Counted from the stretch's first letter, positions 6,598-14,996 are shown. The stretch is DNA of 20,963 nt from an uncultured Collinsella sp. (GCA_937896835.1 CALBOJ010000015.1:1-20963); one strand, 5' to 3'. The notes: generated from the sequence alone by a model not told the origin. Translations and numbers: made by a program.

Positions 6598-7746
6598 ATG
6601 AGTAAGAAAGAATGCATCGCGATGCTCCTCGCAGGAGGACAGGGCAGCCGATTGGGGGCACTCACCCAAAAGATCGCCAAGCCGGCGGTTAGCTTTGGTG
6701 GCAAGTTCCGCATTATCGACTTTTCGCTGTCCAACTGCTCCAACTCGGGCATCGACACGGTGGGCGTTCTGACGCAGTACCGTCCCTACCTGCTGCATGC
6801 CTACGTGGGATCCGGCGAGGCGTGGGATCTGGACAGCCGCGACGGCGGCGTGTCGATCCTGCCGCCGTACGAGACGCAGACCGGCGGCGCCTGGTATGCG
6901 GGCACGGCCGACGCCATTACGCAGAACCTCGACTACATCAAGGCCAACGACCCCAAGTACGTCCTGATTCTTTCGGGCGATCACCTGTATCGCATGGACT
7001 ACCGCAAGATGCTCAAGACGCACATTGAGAACAACGCCGACCTCACGGTGAGCGTTATGCCCGTGCCGTGGGAGGAGGCCAGCCGCTTTGGCATCCTGAC
7101 CACCGACCCCGAAGACGGCCGCATCACCAAGTTCACCGAGAAGCCCGAGAAGCCCGATTCGAACCTCGCGTCCATGGGCATCTACATCTTCTCGGCCGAC
7201 GTGCTGATCGAGGCGCTCGAGGAGGACGCTCTGGACCAGCGCTCGAGCCACGACTTTGGCAAGGACATCATCCCCAAGCTGCTCGGTGAGAACAAGCGCC
7301 TGTACAGCTACGAGTTCCACGGCTTCTGGAAGGACGTCGGCACCATCGCCAGCTTCCATGAGACCTCGATGGACCTGCTGGGTAACAACCCCGAGTTCGA
7401 TCTGTTCGACAAGAACTTCCCCATCATGTCCAACATCACCACGCGTCCGCCGCACTACATTGGCCCGGACGGTCGCCTAGACGACTGCCTGGTCTCCAAT
7501 GGCTGCAAGATCTACGGCACCGCTCGCCACTCGATCCTTTCGACCGATGTCATCATCGAGGAGCGCGCCGTGGTCGAGGACTCCGTGCTGCTGCCGGGTG
7601 CGCACGTTAAGAGCGGCGCGCACATCTGCCGCGCTATTTTGGGCGAGAACTCCACGGTCGAAGAGGGCGTGAAGCTCGGCTCTGTCGATACCACCAAGGA
7701 TACGGCCGTCGTTGGAAATGACGTCGTTATCGGGAAGGGGGAATGA
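6598..7746 (+). CDS. glgC: glucose-1-phosphate adenylyltransferase, catalytic subunit
   Basis: Makes ADP-glucose from glucose-1-phosphate and ATP, the committed step of glycogen synthesis. The 382 residues carry the N-terminal nucleotidyltransferase fold with LLAGGQGSRL (10-19) and KPAVSFGGKFRIIDFSLSN, the SGDHLYRMDY metal/sugar loop, and FTEKPEKP, in which K182 is the expected glucose-1-phosphate lysine. The C-terminal quarter is a left-handed beta-helix with hexapeptide-like repeats. ATG at 6598 has a strong AGAAGGAG ribosome site. The stop is 4 bp before glgD, so the two subunits are very probably translated coupled and assemble together. Confidence 0.96.
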   Translation: MSKKECIAMLLAGGQGSRLGALTQKIAKPAVSFGGKFRIIDFSLSNCSNSGIDTVGVLTQYRPYLLHAYVGSGEAWDLDSRDGGVSILPPYETQTGGAWYAGTADAITQNLDYIKANDPKYVLILSGDHLYRMDYRKMLKTHIENNADLTVSVMPVPWEEASRFGILTTDPEDGRITKFTEKPEKPDSNLASMGIYIFSADVLIEALEEDALDQRSSHDFGKDIIPKLLGENKRLYSYEFHGFWKDVGTIASFHETSMDLLGNNPEFDLFDKNFPIMSNITTRPPHYIGPDGRLDDCLVSNGCKIYGTARHSILSTDVIIEERAVVEDSVLLPGAHVKSGAHICRAILGENSTVEEGVKLGSVDTTKDTAVVGNDVVIGKGE

Positions 7747-7750
7747 TCCG

Positions 7751-8878
7751 ATGATCAATCGCAAGGCCATCGGTTATATCACCGCTAACTACTCTTCGTC
7801 CTACGGCAGTGTCCTGCTCAAGGACCGCCCCATCGCGTCCGTTCCGTTTTTGGGCCGCTACCGCCTGATCGACTTTCCGCTGTCCAACATGATGAATGCC
7901 GGCATCAAGACCGTTGGAGTCGTCATGCCGGGTAACTACCGCTCGCTGATCGACCACGTGGGCTCGGGCAAGGACTGGGGCCTGGACCGCAAGAAGGGCG
8001 GCCTGTTCATGGTCCCCGGCAACGCGTATGGCACCACCAAGGGCGGCATGCGCTTCCTGCTGCGCGACATCATCTCCAACAAGACGCTGTTCCAGCGCTC
8101 GGAGAAGCCCTATGTCGTGATGATGGGCACCAATATCATCTTTAACATGGACCTCAACACCATCATCGAGGCGCACGAGAACTCCGGCGCCCAGATGACC
8201 GTGGTGTACTGCAAGGCCACGCGCAACGTCGATGACGAGACCAAGCTCGAGATTAACGAGAACGGTCGCCTGACGGGCGTGAGCGCCGGCGTCGTGTACG
8301 GCGACAACGCCTCTATGGACTGCTGCATCGTCAACCGCGAGACGCTGCTCGAGATCATCGACCACTACCAGGCCGCCGACTATCTGGACCTGCTCGAGGC
8401 ACTCCAGGGCGACTTTGGCAACATCGACGTGTGCAGCTACGAGTACAAGGGCGAGGTCGTGGGCGTGTTTAGCGAGAAGTCGCTGTATCGCCGCAGCATG
8501 GACCTGCTCGACCAGACCGTGGCCGATCAGCTCTTTGACCCCGAGCGCCCGATCCTGACCAAGGCTCACGACGTGCCGCCTTCGCGCTATGCGACCGGCA
8601 GCCACGCCTGCAACTCGATCATCTCGGCCGGTTGCATCATCAAGGGCACCGTGCGCAATTCGATCCTGTCGCGCGGCGTTGTGGTTGAGGAAGGCGCATC
8701 GGTGACCAACTCGATCATCAACCAGAGCTGCATCATCAAGAGCGGCGCACGCGTCGAGAACGCCATCCTGGACAAGAACAACGTGGTTCCCAACAACACC
8801 GAGCTTCGCGGCACGCCCGAGAACATCCTGGTGCTGGGCAAGGCTCCGTTAACTTCCGACACCACCATCGTACGTTAA
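7751..8878 (+). CDS. glgD: GlgD, non-catalytic/regulatory paralogue of ADP-glucose pyrophosphorylase
   Basis: A GlgC homologue of 375 residues with the same two-domain plan (VPFLGRYRLIDFPLSNMMNAG near the N-terminus, beta-helix from about residue 280). The ATP-binding AGGxGxRL loop is replaced by YITANYSSSYGS, the GDH metal motif by GTN, and the FxEKP lysine motif is absent. This is the pattern of GlgD subunits in Firmicutes, which are poorly active alone and raise GlgC activity in the heterotetramer. The start is ATG at 7751, with an AAGGGGG ribosome site inside the glgC 3' end; a TTG-initiated extension to 7712 would overlap glgC and is rejected. Confidence 0.95.
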   Translation: MINRKAIGYITANYSSSYGSVLLKDRPIASVPFLGRYRLIDFPLSNMMNAGIKTVGVVMPGNYRSLIDHVGSGKDWGLDRKKGGLFMVPGNAYGTTKGGMRFLLRDIISNKTLFQRSEKPYVVMMGTNIIFNMDLNTIIEAHENSGAQMTVVYCKATRNVDDETKLEINENGRLTGVSAGVVYGDNASMDCCIVNRETLLEIIDHYQAADYLDLLEALQGDFGNIDVCSYEYKGEVVGVFSEKSLYRRSMDLLDQTVADQLFDPERPILTKAHDVPPSRYATGSHACNSIISAGCIIKGTVRNSILSRGVVVEEGASVTNSIINQSCIIKSGARVENAILDKNNVVPNNTELRGTPENILVLGKAPLTSDTTIVR

Positions 8879-8909
8879 CGTTGGCACCGCAACATCGCTC
8901 GTAACATGT

Positions 8910-8945
8910 AGAATAGCCGCCCGGTTAGCGCCAGGCGGCTATTCT
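8910..8945 (+). promoter_or_regulatory. perfect 12-bp hairpin between glgD and glgA
   Basis: AGAATAGCCGCC (8910-8921) is perfectly inverted at 8934-8945 around a 12-nt loop. The sequence after it is CGAATTGC with no T-run, so it is a weak terminator at best. It ends 13 bp before the glgA ribosome site. A TAGAAT at 8909-8914, overlapping the stem, could be a -10, but a -35 at correct spacing was not found. Attenuation or mRNA protection are the likely roles. Confidence 0.55.
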
Positions 8946-8968
8946 CGAATTGCAACATGGGAGACAAT

Positions 8969-11269
8969 ATGGCAGATTCCAGCAAAAAGATGCAGATCGT
9001 GTTTGCCTCGGCCGAGTGCGCACCGTTTGTAAAGACCGGTGGCCTGGGCGACGTGGCGGGCTCGCTGCCCGCGGCGCTTGTGCGCGCCGGCGCCGAGGTC
9101 ATCGTCATGGTGCCCAAGTACGCCACCATCAAGGACGAGTACAAGGCGCAGATGGAGCACTTCTCCGACTTTTACGTGAGCCTGGGCTGGCGCAATGAGT
9201 ACTGCGGACTCGAGAAGCTCGAGCACGACGGCGTCACCTATATGTTCATCGACAACGAGCGCTACTTTGCGCGCGACTATCCGTACGGCTTCTTTGATGA
9301 CGGCGAGCGCTTCGCGTTCTTCTCCAAGGCCATCACCGAGAGCCTGCAGCACCTGCCGGCCGGCTTTGAGTGCGACATCCTGCACTGCAATGACTGGCAG
9401 ACGGCGCTGGCGCCAGTGTTCTTGCGCGAGTTTTACCAGGGCCTGCCGCTGTATGACCGCGTCAAGACCGTGTTCTCGATCCACAACGTGGCGTTCCAGG
9501 GCCAGTTTAGCGACACCGTGATGGAGGATATCCTGGGCGTGGCGCATATTCCGGCGGCCGCCTCGCAGCTGCGTTGCGACGCCTGCAGCATCAACTACAT
9601 GCTGGGCGCGTTGCGCTACGCCGACGCCATCACCACGGTGAGCCCCACCTATGCCAACGAGATCCAGACGCCCGAATTTGGCGAGGGCCTGGACGGCGTT
9701 CTGCGTGAGCGTTCGTATGCGCTGCAGGGCATTTTGAATGGCATCGACGTCGCGGGCTTTGACCCGGCGACCGACAAGCGCATTGCCGCCAACTACACCG
9801 TGGAGGACCGTTCTGGTAAGGCCGTGTGCAAGGCCAAGCTGCAGGAAGAGCTGGGGCTCGAGGTTCGCGACGACCGTCCGCTTATGGTCATGGTCACGCG
9901 CCTGACGCGCCAAAAGGGCATGGACCTGGTCATGTACGCGCTCGATCGCATCCTAGCCGGCGGCGTTCAGGTGGCCGTTCTGGGCACCGGCGACCGCGAC
10001 TACGAGGACGGACTGCGCTACTTCCAGGACAAGTACCCCGGCACCATGGCCGCACGCATCGAGTTCGATCCTGCGCTGTCGCAGCGTATGTATGCCGCAG
10101 CCGACATGTTCCTGATGCCTTCGAAGTTTGAGCCCTGTGGCCTGTCGCAGATCATCGCCATGCGCTACGGTACCCTGCCCATTGTGCGCGAGACCGGTGG
10201 CCTGAAGGACACTGTGATCCCGTACAACGAGTTTACCGGCGAGGGTACGGGCTTCTCGTTTAGCAACTTTAACGGCGACGAGATGGGCGACGCCGTGTTC
10301 CGCGCGGCACGCCTGTTCTGGGACAACCGCGATGCCTGGAACCAGCTGGTCACGCAGGCCATGAGCCAGGACTTTAGCTGGACGCGCTCGGCCGATAAGT
10401 ATCTTGATCTGTATTTCTTTATGCATCCGGAGATTGAGAGGCCGGCGGCTGTTGTCGACGAGCCTGAGGTTGTTGCTGAGTCGGAGCCCAAGGCCGAGGA
10501 GAAGCCGGTTGAAGCTGAGCCCGCAAAGGCCGACCCTGAGGTGAAGGCTGAGGTTGCTCCTGAGGCAAAGGCCGAGGCCAAGCCCGCAGTTAAGAAGACC
10601 GCGACTCGTAAGACGACGGCCAAGAAGGTCACAGCGACCAAGGCGGCGGCAACAAAGACCACCGCTGCCAAGACAACGAGCACGCGCAAGCGCACGACCG
10701 CCGCTGCCAAGAAGGCCGCAGAAGCCGAGGCTACTCCCGAGGTAAAGGCCGAGGTCGCCGTGGCCAAGCCGGCCGCCAAGGTTCCGGCAAAGACCGCTGC
10801 TAAGAAGGCGACCACGACCGCCAAAAAGTCAACGGCAGCCAAGAAGACCACGGCAACCAAGTCGACGACCGCGAAGGCCGCCACGACCAAGGCAGCCGCA
10901 AAGCCGGCCGCCAAAGTCGAGGAAACGCCCGCCGAGTCCAATGCTGAGGCAACCGTCGAGGCCAAGCCGGCCGCCAAGACCACCACGCGCAAGCGCACTG
11001 CGACGACGGCCAAAAAGACCACGACCAAGGCTGCTGCTCCAAAGGCGGAGGCTAAGGCCGAGGCCAAGCCCGCAGTAAAGGCCAAGCCGGCGCCGAAGGC
11101 CGCCGAGGTCAAGCCTGCTGCCGCCAAAGAGGAGCCCAAGGCCGAGGTAAAGGCCAAGCCCAAGCCCGCCAAGGAGGCCCCGGTCTCCCCCGCCACTCCG
11201 GTCGAGGAAAAGGCCCCGACCAAGAAGACCTCCGTCCGCAAGGCAACTGCCACCCGCAAGCGCCGCTAA
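8969..11269 (+). CDS. glgA: glycogen synthase (GT5) with a ~275-residue Lys/Ala/Thr-rich C-terminal tail
   Basis: Transfers glucose from ADP-glucose to the non-reducing end of glycogen. Residues 1-490 are a complete GT5 enzyme: VKTGGLGDVAGSLP (K22 contacts ADP-glucose), HCNDWQTAL, and PSKFEPCGLSQ with E388. GT5 synthases are normally about 480 residues, but this one is 766. The extra C-terminal part is low-complexity, with alternating acidic Pro/Glu blocks and basic Lys/Thr/Ala blocks, three KPAAK units, two EVKAEVA units and TRKR clusters, ending RKRR. It is predicted disordered and has no visible membrane or signal segment. ATG at 8969 is chosen over ATG at 8957 because GGGAG sits 5 nt before it. 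Last gene of the operon. Confidence 0.95.
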   Translation: MADSSKKMQIVFASAECAPFVKTGGLGDVAGSLPAALVRAGAEVIVMVPKYATIKDEYKAQMEHFSDFYVSLGWRNEYCGLEKLEHDGVTYMFIDNERYFARDYPYGFFDDGERFAFFSKAITESLQHLPAGFECDILHCNDWQTALAPVFLREFYQGLPLYDRVKTVFSIHNVAFQGQFSDTVMEDILGVAHIPAAASQLRCDACSINYMLGALRYADAITTVSPTYANEIQTPEFGEGLDGVLRERSYALQGILNGIDVAGFDPATDKRIAANYTVEDRSGKAVCKAKLQEELGLEVRDDRPLMVMVTRLTRQKGMDLVMYALDRILAGGVQVAVLGTGDRDYEDGLRYFQDKYPGTMAARIEFDPALSQRMYAAADMFLMPSKFEPCGLSQIIAMRYGTLPIVRETGGLKDTVIPYNEFTGEGTGFSFSNFNGDEMGDAVFRAARLFWDNRDAWNQLVTQAMSQDFSWTRSADKYLDLYFFMHPEIERPAAVVDEPEVVAESEPKAEEKPVEAEPAKADPEVKAEVAPEAKAEAKPAVKKTATRKTTAKKVTATKAAATKTTAAKTTSTRKRTTAAAKKAAEAEATPEVKAEVAVAKPAAKVPAKTAAKKATTTAKKSTAAKKTTATKSTTAKAATTKAAAKPAAKVEETPAESNAEATVEAKPAAKTTTRKRTATTAKKTTTKAAAPKAEAKAEAKPAVKAKPAPKAAEVKPAAAKEEPKAEVKAKPKPAKEAPVSPATPVEEKAPTKKTSVRKATATRKRR

Positions 11270-11298
11270 TCCGGACGATTAAACTTAATCCTTAAAGC

Positions 11299-11332
11299 AA
11301 AAGAGGGCGTCCCAACCAGGCGCCCTCTTTTT
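11299..11332 (+). terminator. intrinsic terminator of the glycogen operon
   Basis: AAAAGAGGGCG (11299-11309) pairs with CGCCCTCTTTTT (11321-11332) around an 11-nt loop, ending in a T-run, 30 bp after the glgA stop. The A-run on the left would also allow it to work on the minus strand. Confidence 0.92.
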
Positions 11333-11362
11333 GGTTGAACTTATGTATTAAAAAGAGGGCCA

Positions 11363-11490
11363 GTTTACTACGACAAAATGGCTCCGGCCGACCACAGCGA
11401 GTAATCTAAAAAATTGGCAACGCTTCTACCTGCGGTTTTAATATCACCAAAATGACCGTGGTTAAGATCATTCAATTCGTCGTAGTAAAC
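11363..11490. repeat. 128-bp inverted-repeat element with central GGTAGAAGCG
   Basis: The ends are a perfect 12-bp inverted repeat, GTTTACTACGAC (11363-11374) and its complement (11479-11490). Exactly 16 bp inside each end is a second, shared block: ACCACAG on the left and ACCACGG (read inward) on the right. At the centre (11421-11430) is CGCTTCTACC, the complement of GGTAGAAGCG. It contains no gene. The two-block end structure would suit a miniature transposable element or a structured intergenic repeat. No clear target duplication flanks it. Confidence 0.6.
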
Positions 11491-11557
11491 CGAAGTACTT
11501 TTGTTTGGCTAAAAATAGTATCAGTCTAGGCTATTTCGGATATCGCGATAATTTGAG

Positions 11558-11575
11558 TGGTAAAACGATTTTCTA
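11558..11575. promoter_or_regulatory. TGGTAAAACG operator-like site upstream of the fusion gene
   Basis: TGGTAAAA, a 3-bp CGA centre, then TTTT. The left half matches the sites at 1485 and 1435 exactly; the right half keeps only the T-tract. It lies about 35 bp upstream of the probable -35 region of the fusion gene. Confidence 0.45.
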
Positions 11576-11592
11576 GGACAACCGTTCGCCGA

Positions 11593-11600
11593 TGGTAAAC
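11593..11600. promoter_or_regulatory. TGGTAAAC half-site upstream of the fusion gene
   Basis: Same octamer as at 1423-1430. It lies about 10 bp before the candidate -35, a position where a bound repressor would interfere with RNA polymerase. Confidence 0.4.
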
Positions 11601-11609
11601 GGATGTTGT

Positions 11610-11638
11610 TTATACAGCCTGTGTACAACAGATATACT
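11610..11638 (+). promoter_or_regulatory. candidate promoter of the GH13-GH77 fusion gene
   Basis: TATACT (11633-11638) is a 5/6 match to the -10 consensus. TTATAC (11610-11615) stands 17 bp upstream as a poor -35. A start near 11645 would leave a leader of about 55 nt containing the hairpin at 11659-11676. Confidence 0.4.
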
Positions 11639-11658
11639 TACATCCTGTGCGTAAAGCC

Positions 11659-11676
11659 CATGGCCAGCAGGCCATG
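11659..11676 (+). promoter_or_regulatory. leader hairpin before the fusion gene
   Basis: CATGGCC and GGCCATG pair perfectly around an AGCA loop, 23 nt before the start codon. Whether it affects translation is unknown. The ribosome site of the gene (GGA at 11690-11692) is weak. Confidence 0.4.
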
Positions 11677-11699
11677 ATTCTATTGAACTGGACCGTACT

Positions 11700-14600
11700 A
11701 TGAGATTGATACACAACAGCCGTCTGCCGCAGTTTCGCACTCCGTTTGGCGCTGTGACCACTGGAACTACCCTTTCGCTCTCCGTGATTCTGGAGGATGC
11801 CGATCCCGCGCAGGCAACGCTTACGCTGCGCACCTGGGTCGATGAGATCGGTGAGTCTCGATATCCCATGACGCACGAAGGCGACGGCATATTTACCGTA
11901 GAGCTTGAGTGCACCGAGCCCTGTCTTATCTGGTACAGCTTTATCTGCAATATCGAGGGCCAGCCCGAGGTTCGCCTGGGCGCACCGCAGGACCGCACCG
12001 GCGGCGAGGGCGTGACCTATAACTACGCCGAGGTGCCGTCGTTCCAGGTCACCGTCTACAAGCACCGCGAAGTTCGACCCGAGTGGTACGAGCGCGGTAT
12101 GGTCTACCAGATCTTCCCCGATCGCTATGCCCGCGACGAAAACTGGCGAGAGCGCACGCTGGCCGAGGTCGAAAAACCGCGCAATGGAATCCAGCGCCGC
12201 ATGGTCGAGGACTGGAACGAGCCGCCCGTGTACGAGCGTGCCGAAGACGGCTCCATCAAGACTTGGGACTTTTACGGCGGCTCGCTCAAGGGTATCCAAG
12301 AAGACCTGCCCCGCATTGCCGAGCTGGGCTTTACGGCCATCTACCTCAACCCCATCTTTGAGGCTGCAAGCAACCACCGCTACGACACGGCCGATTACAC
12401 CAAGATCGACCCGATCCTGGGCACCGAGCAGGACTTTACTGAGCTGTGCGAGGCGGCAGAGAAGCTCGGCATTTCCATCATCCTGGACGGCGTCTTCAAC
12501 CATACGGGCGACGACTCGATCTACTTTAACCGCTACGGCAACTATCCCGGCGTCGGTGCATGGCAGAGCGAGGACTCGCCGTGGCGCGATGCGTTTTACT
12601 TCCATGAGGACGGATCGTATGACTGCTGGTGGGGCGTGGGCAATATGCCCGCCATCAATGAGAGCTCCGAACTGGTACGCGAGTGGCTCCTGGGCAAGGA
12701 CGGCGTCATTCGTAAATGGCTGCGCGCTGGTGCCCATGGTTGGCGCCTAGATGTGGCCGACGAGCTTTCGGACGATTTCCTGACCGAGATCAAGAAGGCC
12801 GTACTTGCCGAAAAGCCCGACGCACTGTTGCTCGGCGAGGTCTGGGAAGACGCCTCCAACAAGATAAGCTACGGCCATCTGCGTCGCTATCTGCAAGGCT
12901 CCGAGCTCGACTCGGCCATGGATTACCCCTTCCGCGACATGGTCATCGGCTTTTTGATGGGCTACAAAAACGCCTACCAAGCTGCCGAGGATATCGAGAC
13001 CCTGCGCGAGAACTACCCGCGCGAGGCACTGGCCTGCGCACTCAATCTGCTTTCGAGCCACGACCGTCCGCGTATCATCTCGGTGCTCGGCGGTGGCCCC
13101 GACGAGTCGCAGCTGCCCGAGAGCGAGCGCAGCAAATGGCGCCTGGACGAGAACTCCATGGGCCTGGCCAAGAGCCGCTTTTGGTTGGCGACGCTCATGC
13201 AGATGACCTTCCCGGGTGTACCCTCAATCTATTACGGTGACGAGTACGGCTTGGAGGGCCTTACCGACCCGGGCAACCGCCGCACCCTGCCGACCAAAGA
13301 CCAACTCCATGACTTCGACACACTGGCCATCGTTAAGAACGCGTCTGCCGTGCGCCGTGCGCTGCCCTTTATGGTCGATGGCGAGATCAAGGCCTTTGCG
13401 CTCAACGACGAAGTCTTGGCTTACACCCGCACGGGCAAAGACGGCGAGGCCGCGACGGTTATCATCAACCGCAGCCTGCGCAATTCGCACCGCGTGACGA
13501 TTCCGGCGCTCGGCGAATGCGCGAGCGACGTGATCAGCGGTCACGAGTGCGAGATCCACAACGGTACCGTCACGCTCGACCTGTACCCGCTGGGCTCTTC
13601 GATCATCTATCACCATGCCGAGAAGCGTCTGCAGGAGCCGCTCGATCATGGCGCGGGCGTTGTGTGCCACATCACCTCGGTGCCGACCGATGACGGCAAG
13701 CCCGGCACAATCGGTGCGCCCACGCGTCGCTTTATCGACCATCTGGCCGCTATGGGCATGCGCTACTGGCAAGTCCTGCCCGTCAACCCGACGGACTTCT
13801 TCCGCTCCCCTTACGCTGGGCCTTCGGCCTTTGCGGGCAATATTGACCTGCTGCCCGAGAGTCACGAGGAGCTGGCCGCCGACTTTGCTGCATGGAAGGC
13901 TCACGGCGGCGAGGATGCCGACCCGCTGTACACGGCGTTTAAACATCGCAACGCTGATTGGCTCGAGAAGTACTGCGTCTACATGGCCGTTAAGAAGTAC
14001 TTTGAGGGCGAGTCGCGCCACGATTGGCCGGCAGATGTCGCGCGCTACAACGAGTATCTGATCAATGACAAGCGCTTCCACGACGAGGCCGAGCTGCAGG
14101 CGTACATGCAGTATCGCTTTGACCTTGCCTGGTGCGAGCTCATGAACTATGCGCACAAGAAGGGCATCGAGGTCATCGGCGATATCCCGATGTACGTTTC
14201 GGACGATTCGGCCGACGCGTGGAGCGAGCCCGAGAACTTCTGGCTGTCCGATACCGGCAAAGCGATTGAGATTTCGGGCGCGCCGCCCGACAACTTTGCG
14301 CCCGAGGGCCAGGTGTGGGGCAACCCCACCTTCCGATGGGATCGCATGAAGGAGAACGGCTATCGTTGGTGGCTCGACCGCCTGCGCCGTGCGTTTTCGC
14401 TCTACGACCGCGTGCGCCTGGACCACTTCCTGGGCTTCCACAGCTACTTTAGCATTCCCGCCGGTAAGGCCTGCGCCGATGGTCGCTGGCTGGCAGGTCC
14501 GGGCAAGGACCTGTTCCAGACCGCCTATGACGAGCTGGGTCCGCTCAACTTTATTGCCGAGGATCTGGGCTATCTGACGCCTGGCGTTCGCGCCATGGCA

Positions 14601-14996
14601 TCGACCTGCGGCTTCCCCGGCATGGACGTGCTGGAGTTTAGCGACTACGACGTTCGTTGCGGAATTCACCCCACACCGGGAAAGATCCTGTACACCTCGA
14701 CGCACGACACCTCGACACTTGCCGGCTGGTGCACGCGCTCCTTTGCAGGCGGCGATGAGCCGAGCGGCATTACATTGGCAAGCGAGCTCATGGGCGATGC
14801 CCTCGCAAGCGATGCACCGCTCGTGATGATGCCGCTGCAGGACGTGCTGGGACTGGGCGACGATGCACGTATGAACGTGCCGGGCGTGGCCACGGGCAAC
14901 TGGACATGGCAGGCACGGGAGGCCGACGTTGCGGCAGCCGAGGAGAAAACTGCGAAGCTCCTGCGCAACACCCATAGATTCTGGGGCGAAGCGTGA
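11700..14996 (+). CDS. malQ: fusion of GH13 amylase/debranching-type enzyme and GH77 4-alpha-glucanotransferase
   Basis: A 1098-residue bifunctional cytoplasmic protein. Residues 1-120 are a beta-sandwich starch-binding-like module. Residues about 125-640 form a GH13 barrel of the neopullulanase/amylopullulanase type: DGVFNH (D263, H268), GWRLDVAD (D351 nucleophile), LLGEVWED (E380 acid/base), LLSSHDRPR (D455). From about 645 to the end is a GH77 domain (MalQ): SPYAGPSAFAGN, GDIPMYVSDDSADAW, RLDHFLGF (D908 nucleophile), IAEDLG (E954), THDTSTLAGW (D1003). All catalytic residues of both halves are present. No signal peptide is seen. It would hydrolyse or debranch limit dextrins and redistribute maltodextrins for GlgP. 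Automated annotation may name such proteins GlgX/MalQ; the exact specificity of the GH13 half is uncertain. Transcribed from its own promoter after the glg terminator. Confidence 0.93.
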   Translation: MRLIHNSRLPQFRTPFGAVTTGTTLSLSVILEDADPAQATLTLRTWVDEIGESRYPMTHEGDGIFTVELECTEPCLIWYSFICNIEGQPEVRLGAPQDRTGGEGVTYNYAEVPSFQVTVYKHREVRPEWYERGMVYQIFPDRYARDENWRERTLAEVEKPRNGIQRRMVEDWNEPPVYERAEDGSIKTWDFYGGSLKGIQEDLPRIAELGFTAIYLNPIFEAASNHRYDTADYTKIDPILGTEQDFTELCEAAEKLGISIILDGVFNHTGDDSIYFNRYGNYPGVGAWQSEDSPWRDAFYFHEDGSYDCWWGVGNMPAINESSELVREWLLGKDGVIRKWLRAGAHGWRLDVADELSDDFLTEIKKAVLAEKPDALLLGEVWEDASNKISYGHLRRYLQGSELDSAMDYPFRDMVIGFLMGYKNAYQAAEDIETLRENYPREALACALNLLSSHDRPRIISVLGGGPDESQLPESERSKWRLDENSMGLAKSRFWLATLMQMTFPGVPSIYYGDEYGLEGLTDPGNRRTLPTKDQLHDFDTLAIVKNASAVRRALPFMVDGEIKAFALNDEVLAYTRTGKDGEAATVIINRSLRNSHRVTIPALGECASDVISGHECEIHNGTVTLDLYPLGSSIIYHHAEKRLQEPLDHGAGVVCHITSVPTDDGKPGTIGAPTRRFIDHLAAMGMRYWQVLPVNPTDFFRSPYAGPSAFAGNIDLLPESHEELAADFAAWKAHGGEDADPLYTAFKHRNADWLEKYCVYMAVKKYFEGESRHDWPADVARYNEYLINDKRFHDEAELQAYMQYRFDLAWCELMNYAHKKGIEVIGDIPMYVSDDSADAWSEPENFWLSDTGKAIEISGAPPDNFAPEGQVWGNPTFRWDRMKENGYRWWLDRLRRAFSLYDRVRLDHFLGFHSYFSIPAGKACADGRWLAGPGKDLFQTAYDELGPLNFIAEDLGYLTPGVRAMASTCGFPGMDVLEFSDYDVRCGIHPTPGKILYTSTHDTSTLAGWCTRSFAGGDEPSGITLASELMGDALASDAPLVMMPLQDVLGLGDDARMNVPGVATGNWTWQAREADVAAAEEKTAKLLRNTHRFWGEA

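Larger units (their letters stand above)
11270..11699. promoter_or_regulatory. 430-bp intergenic region between glgA and the GH13-GH77 fusion gene
   Basis: In order it holds the glg terminator (11299-11332), the 128-bp inverted-repeat element (11363-11490), two TGGTAAA(A)C operator-like sites (11558 and 11593), a candidate promoter (11610-11638) and a leader hairpin (11659-11676). No protein-coding gene is supported on either strand. Confidence 0.7.

Noticed and set aside
8957..8968. Upstream ATG for glgA at 8957
   Set aside because: No ribosome site precedes it, and the GGGAG that it contains is ideally placed for the ATG at 8969.
13224..14975. 583-codon open frame antisense to the GH77 half of the fusion
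   Set aside because: Same cause: a codon-bias shadow of a confidently identified gene, without ribosome site or recognisable domains.
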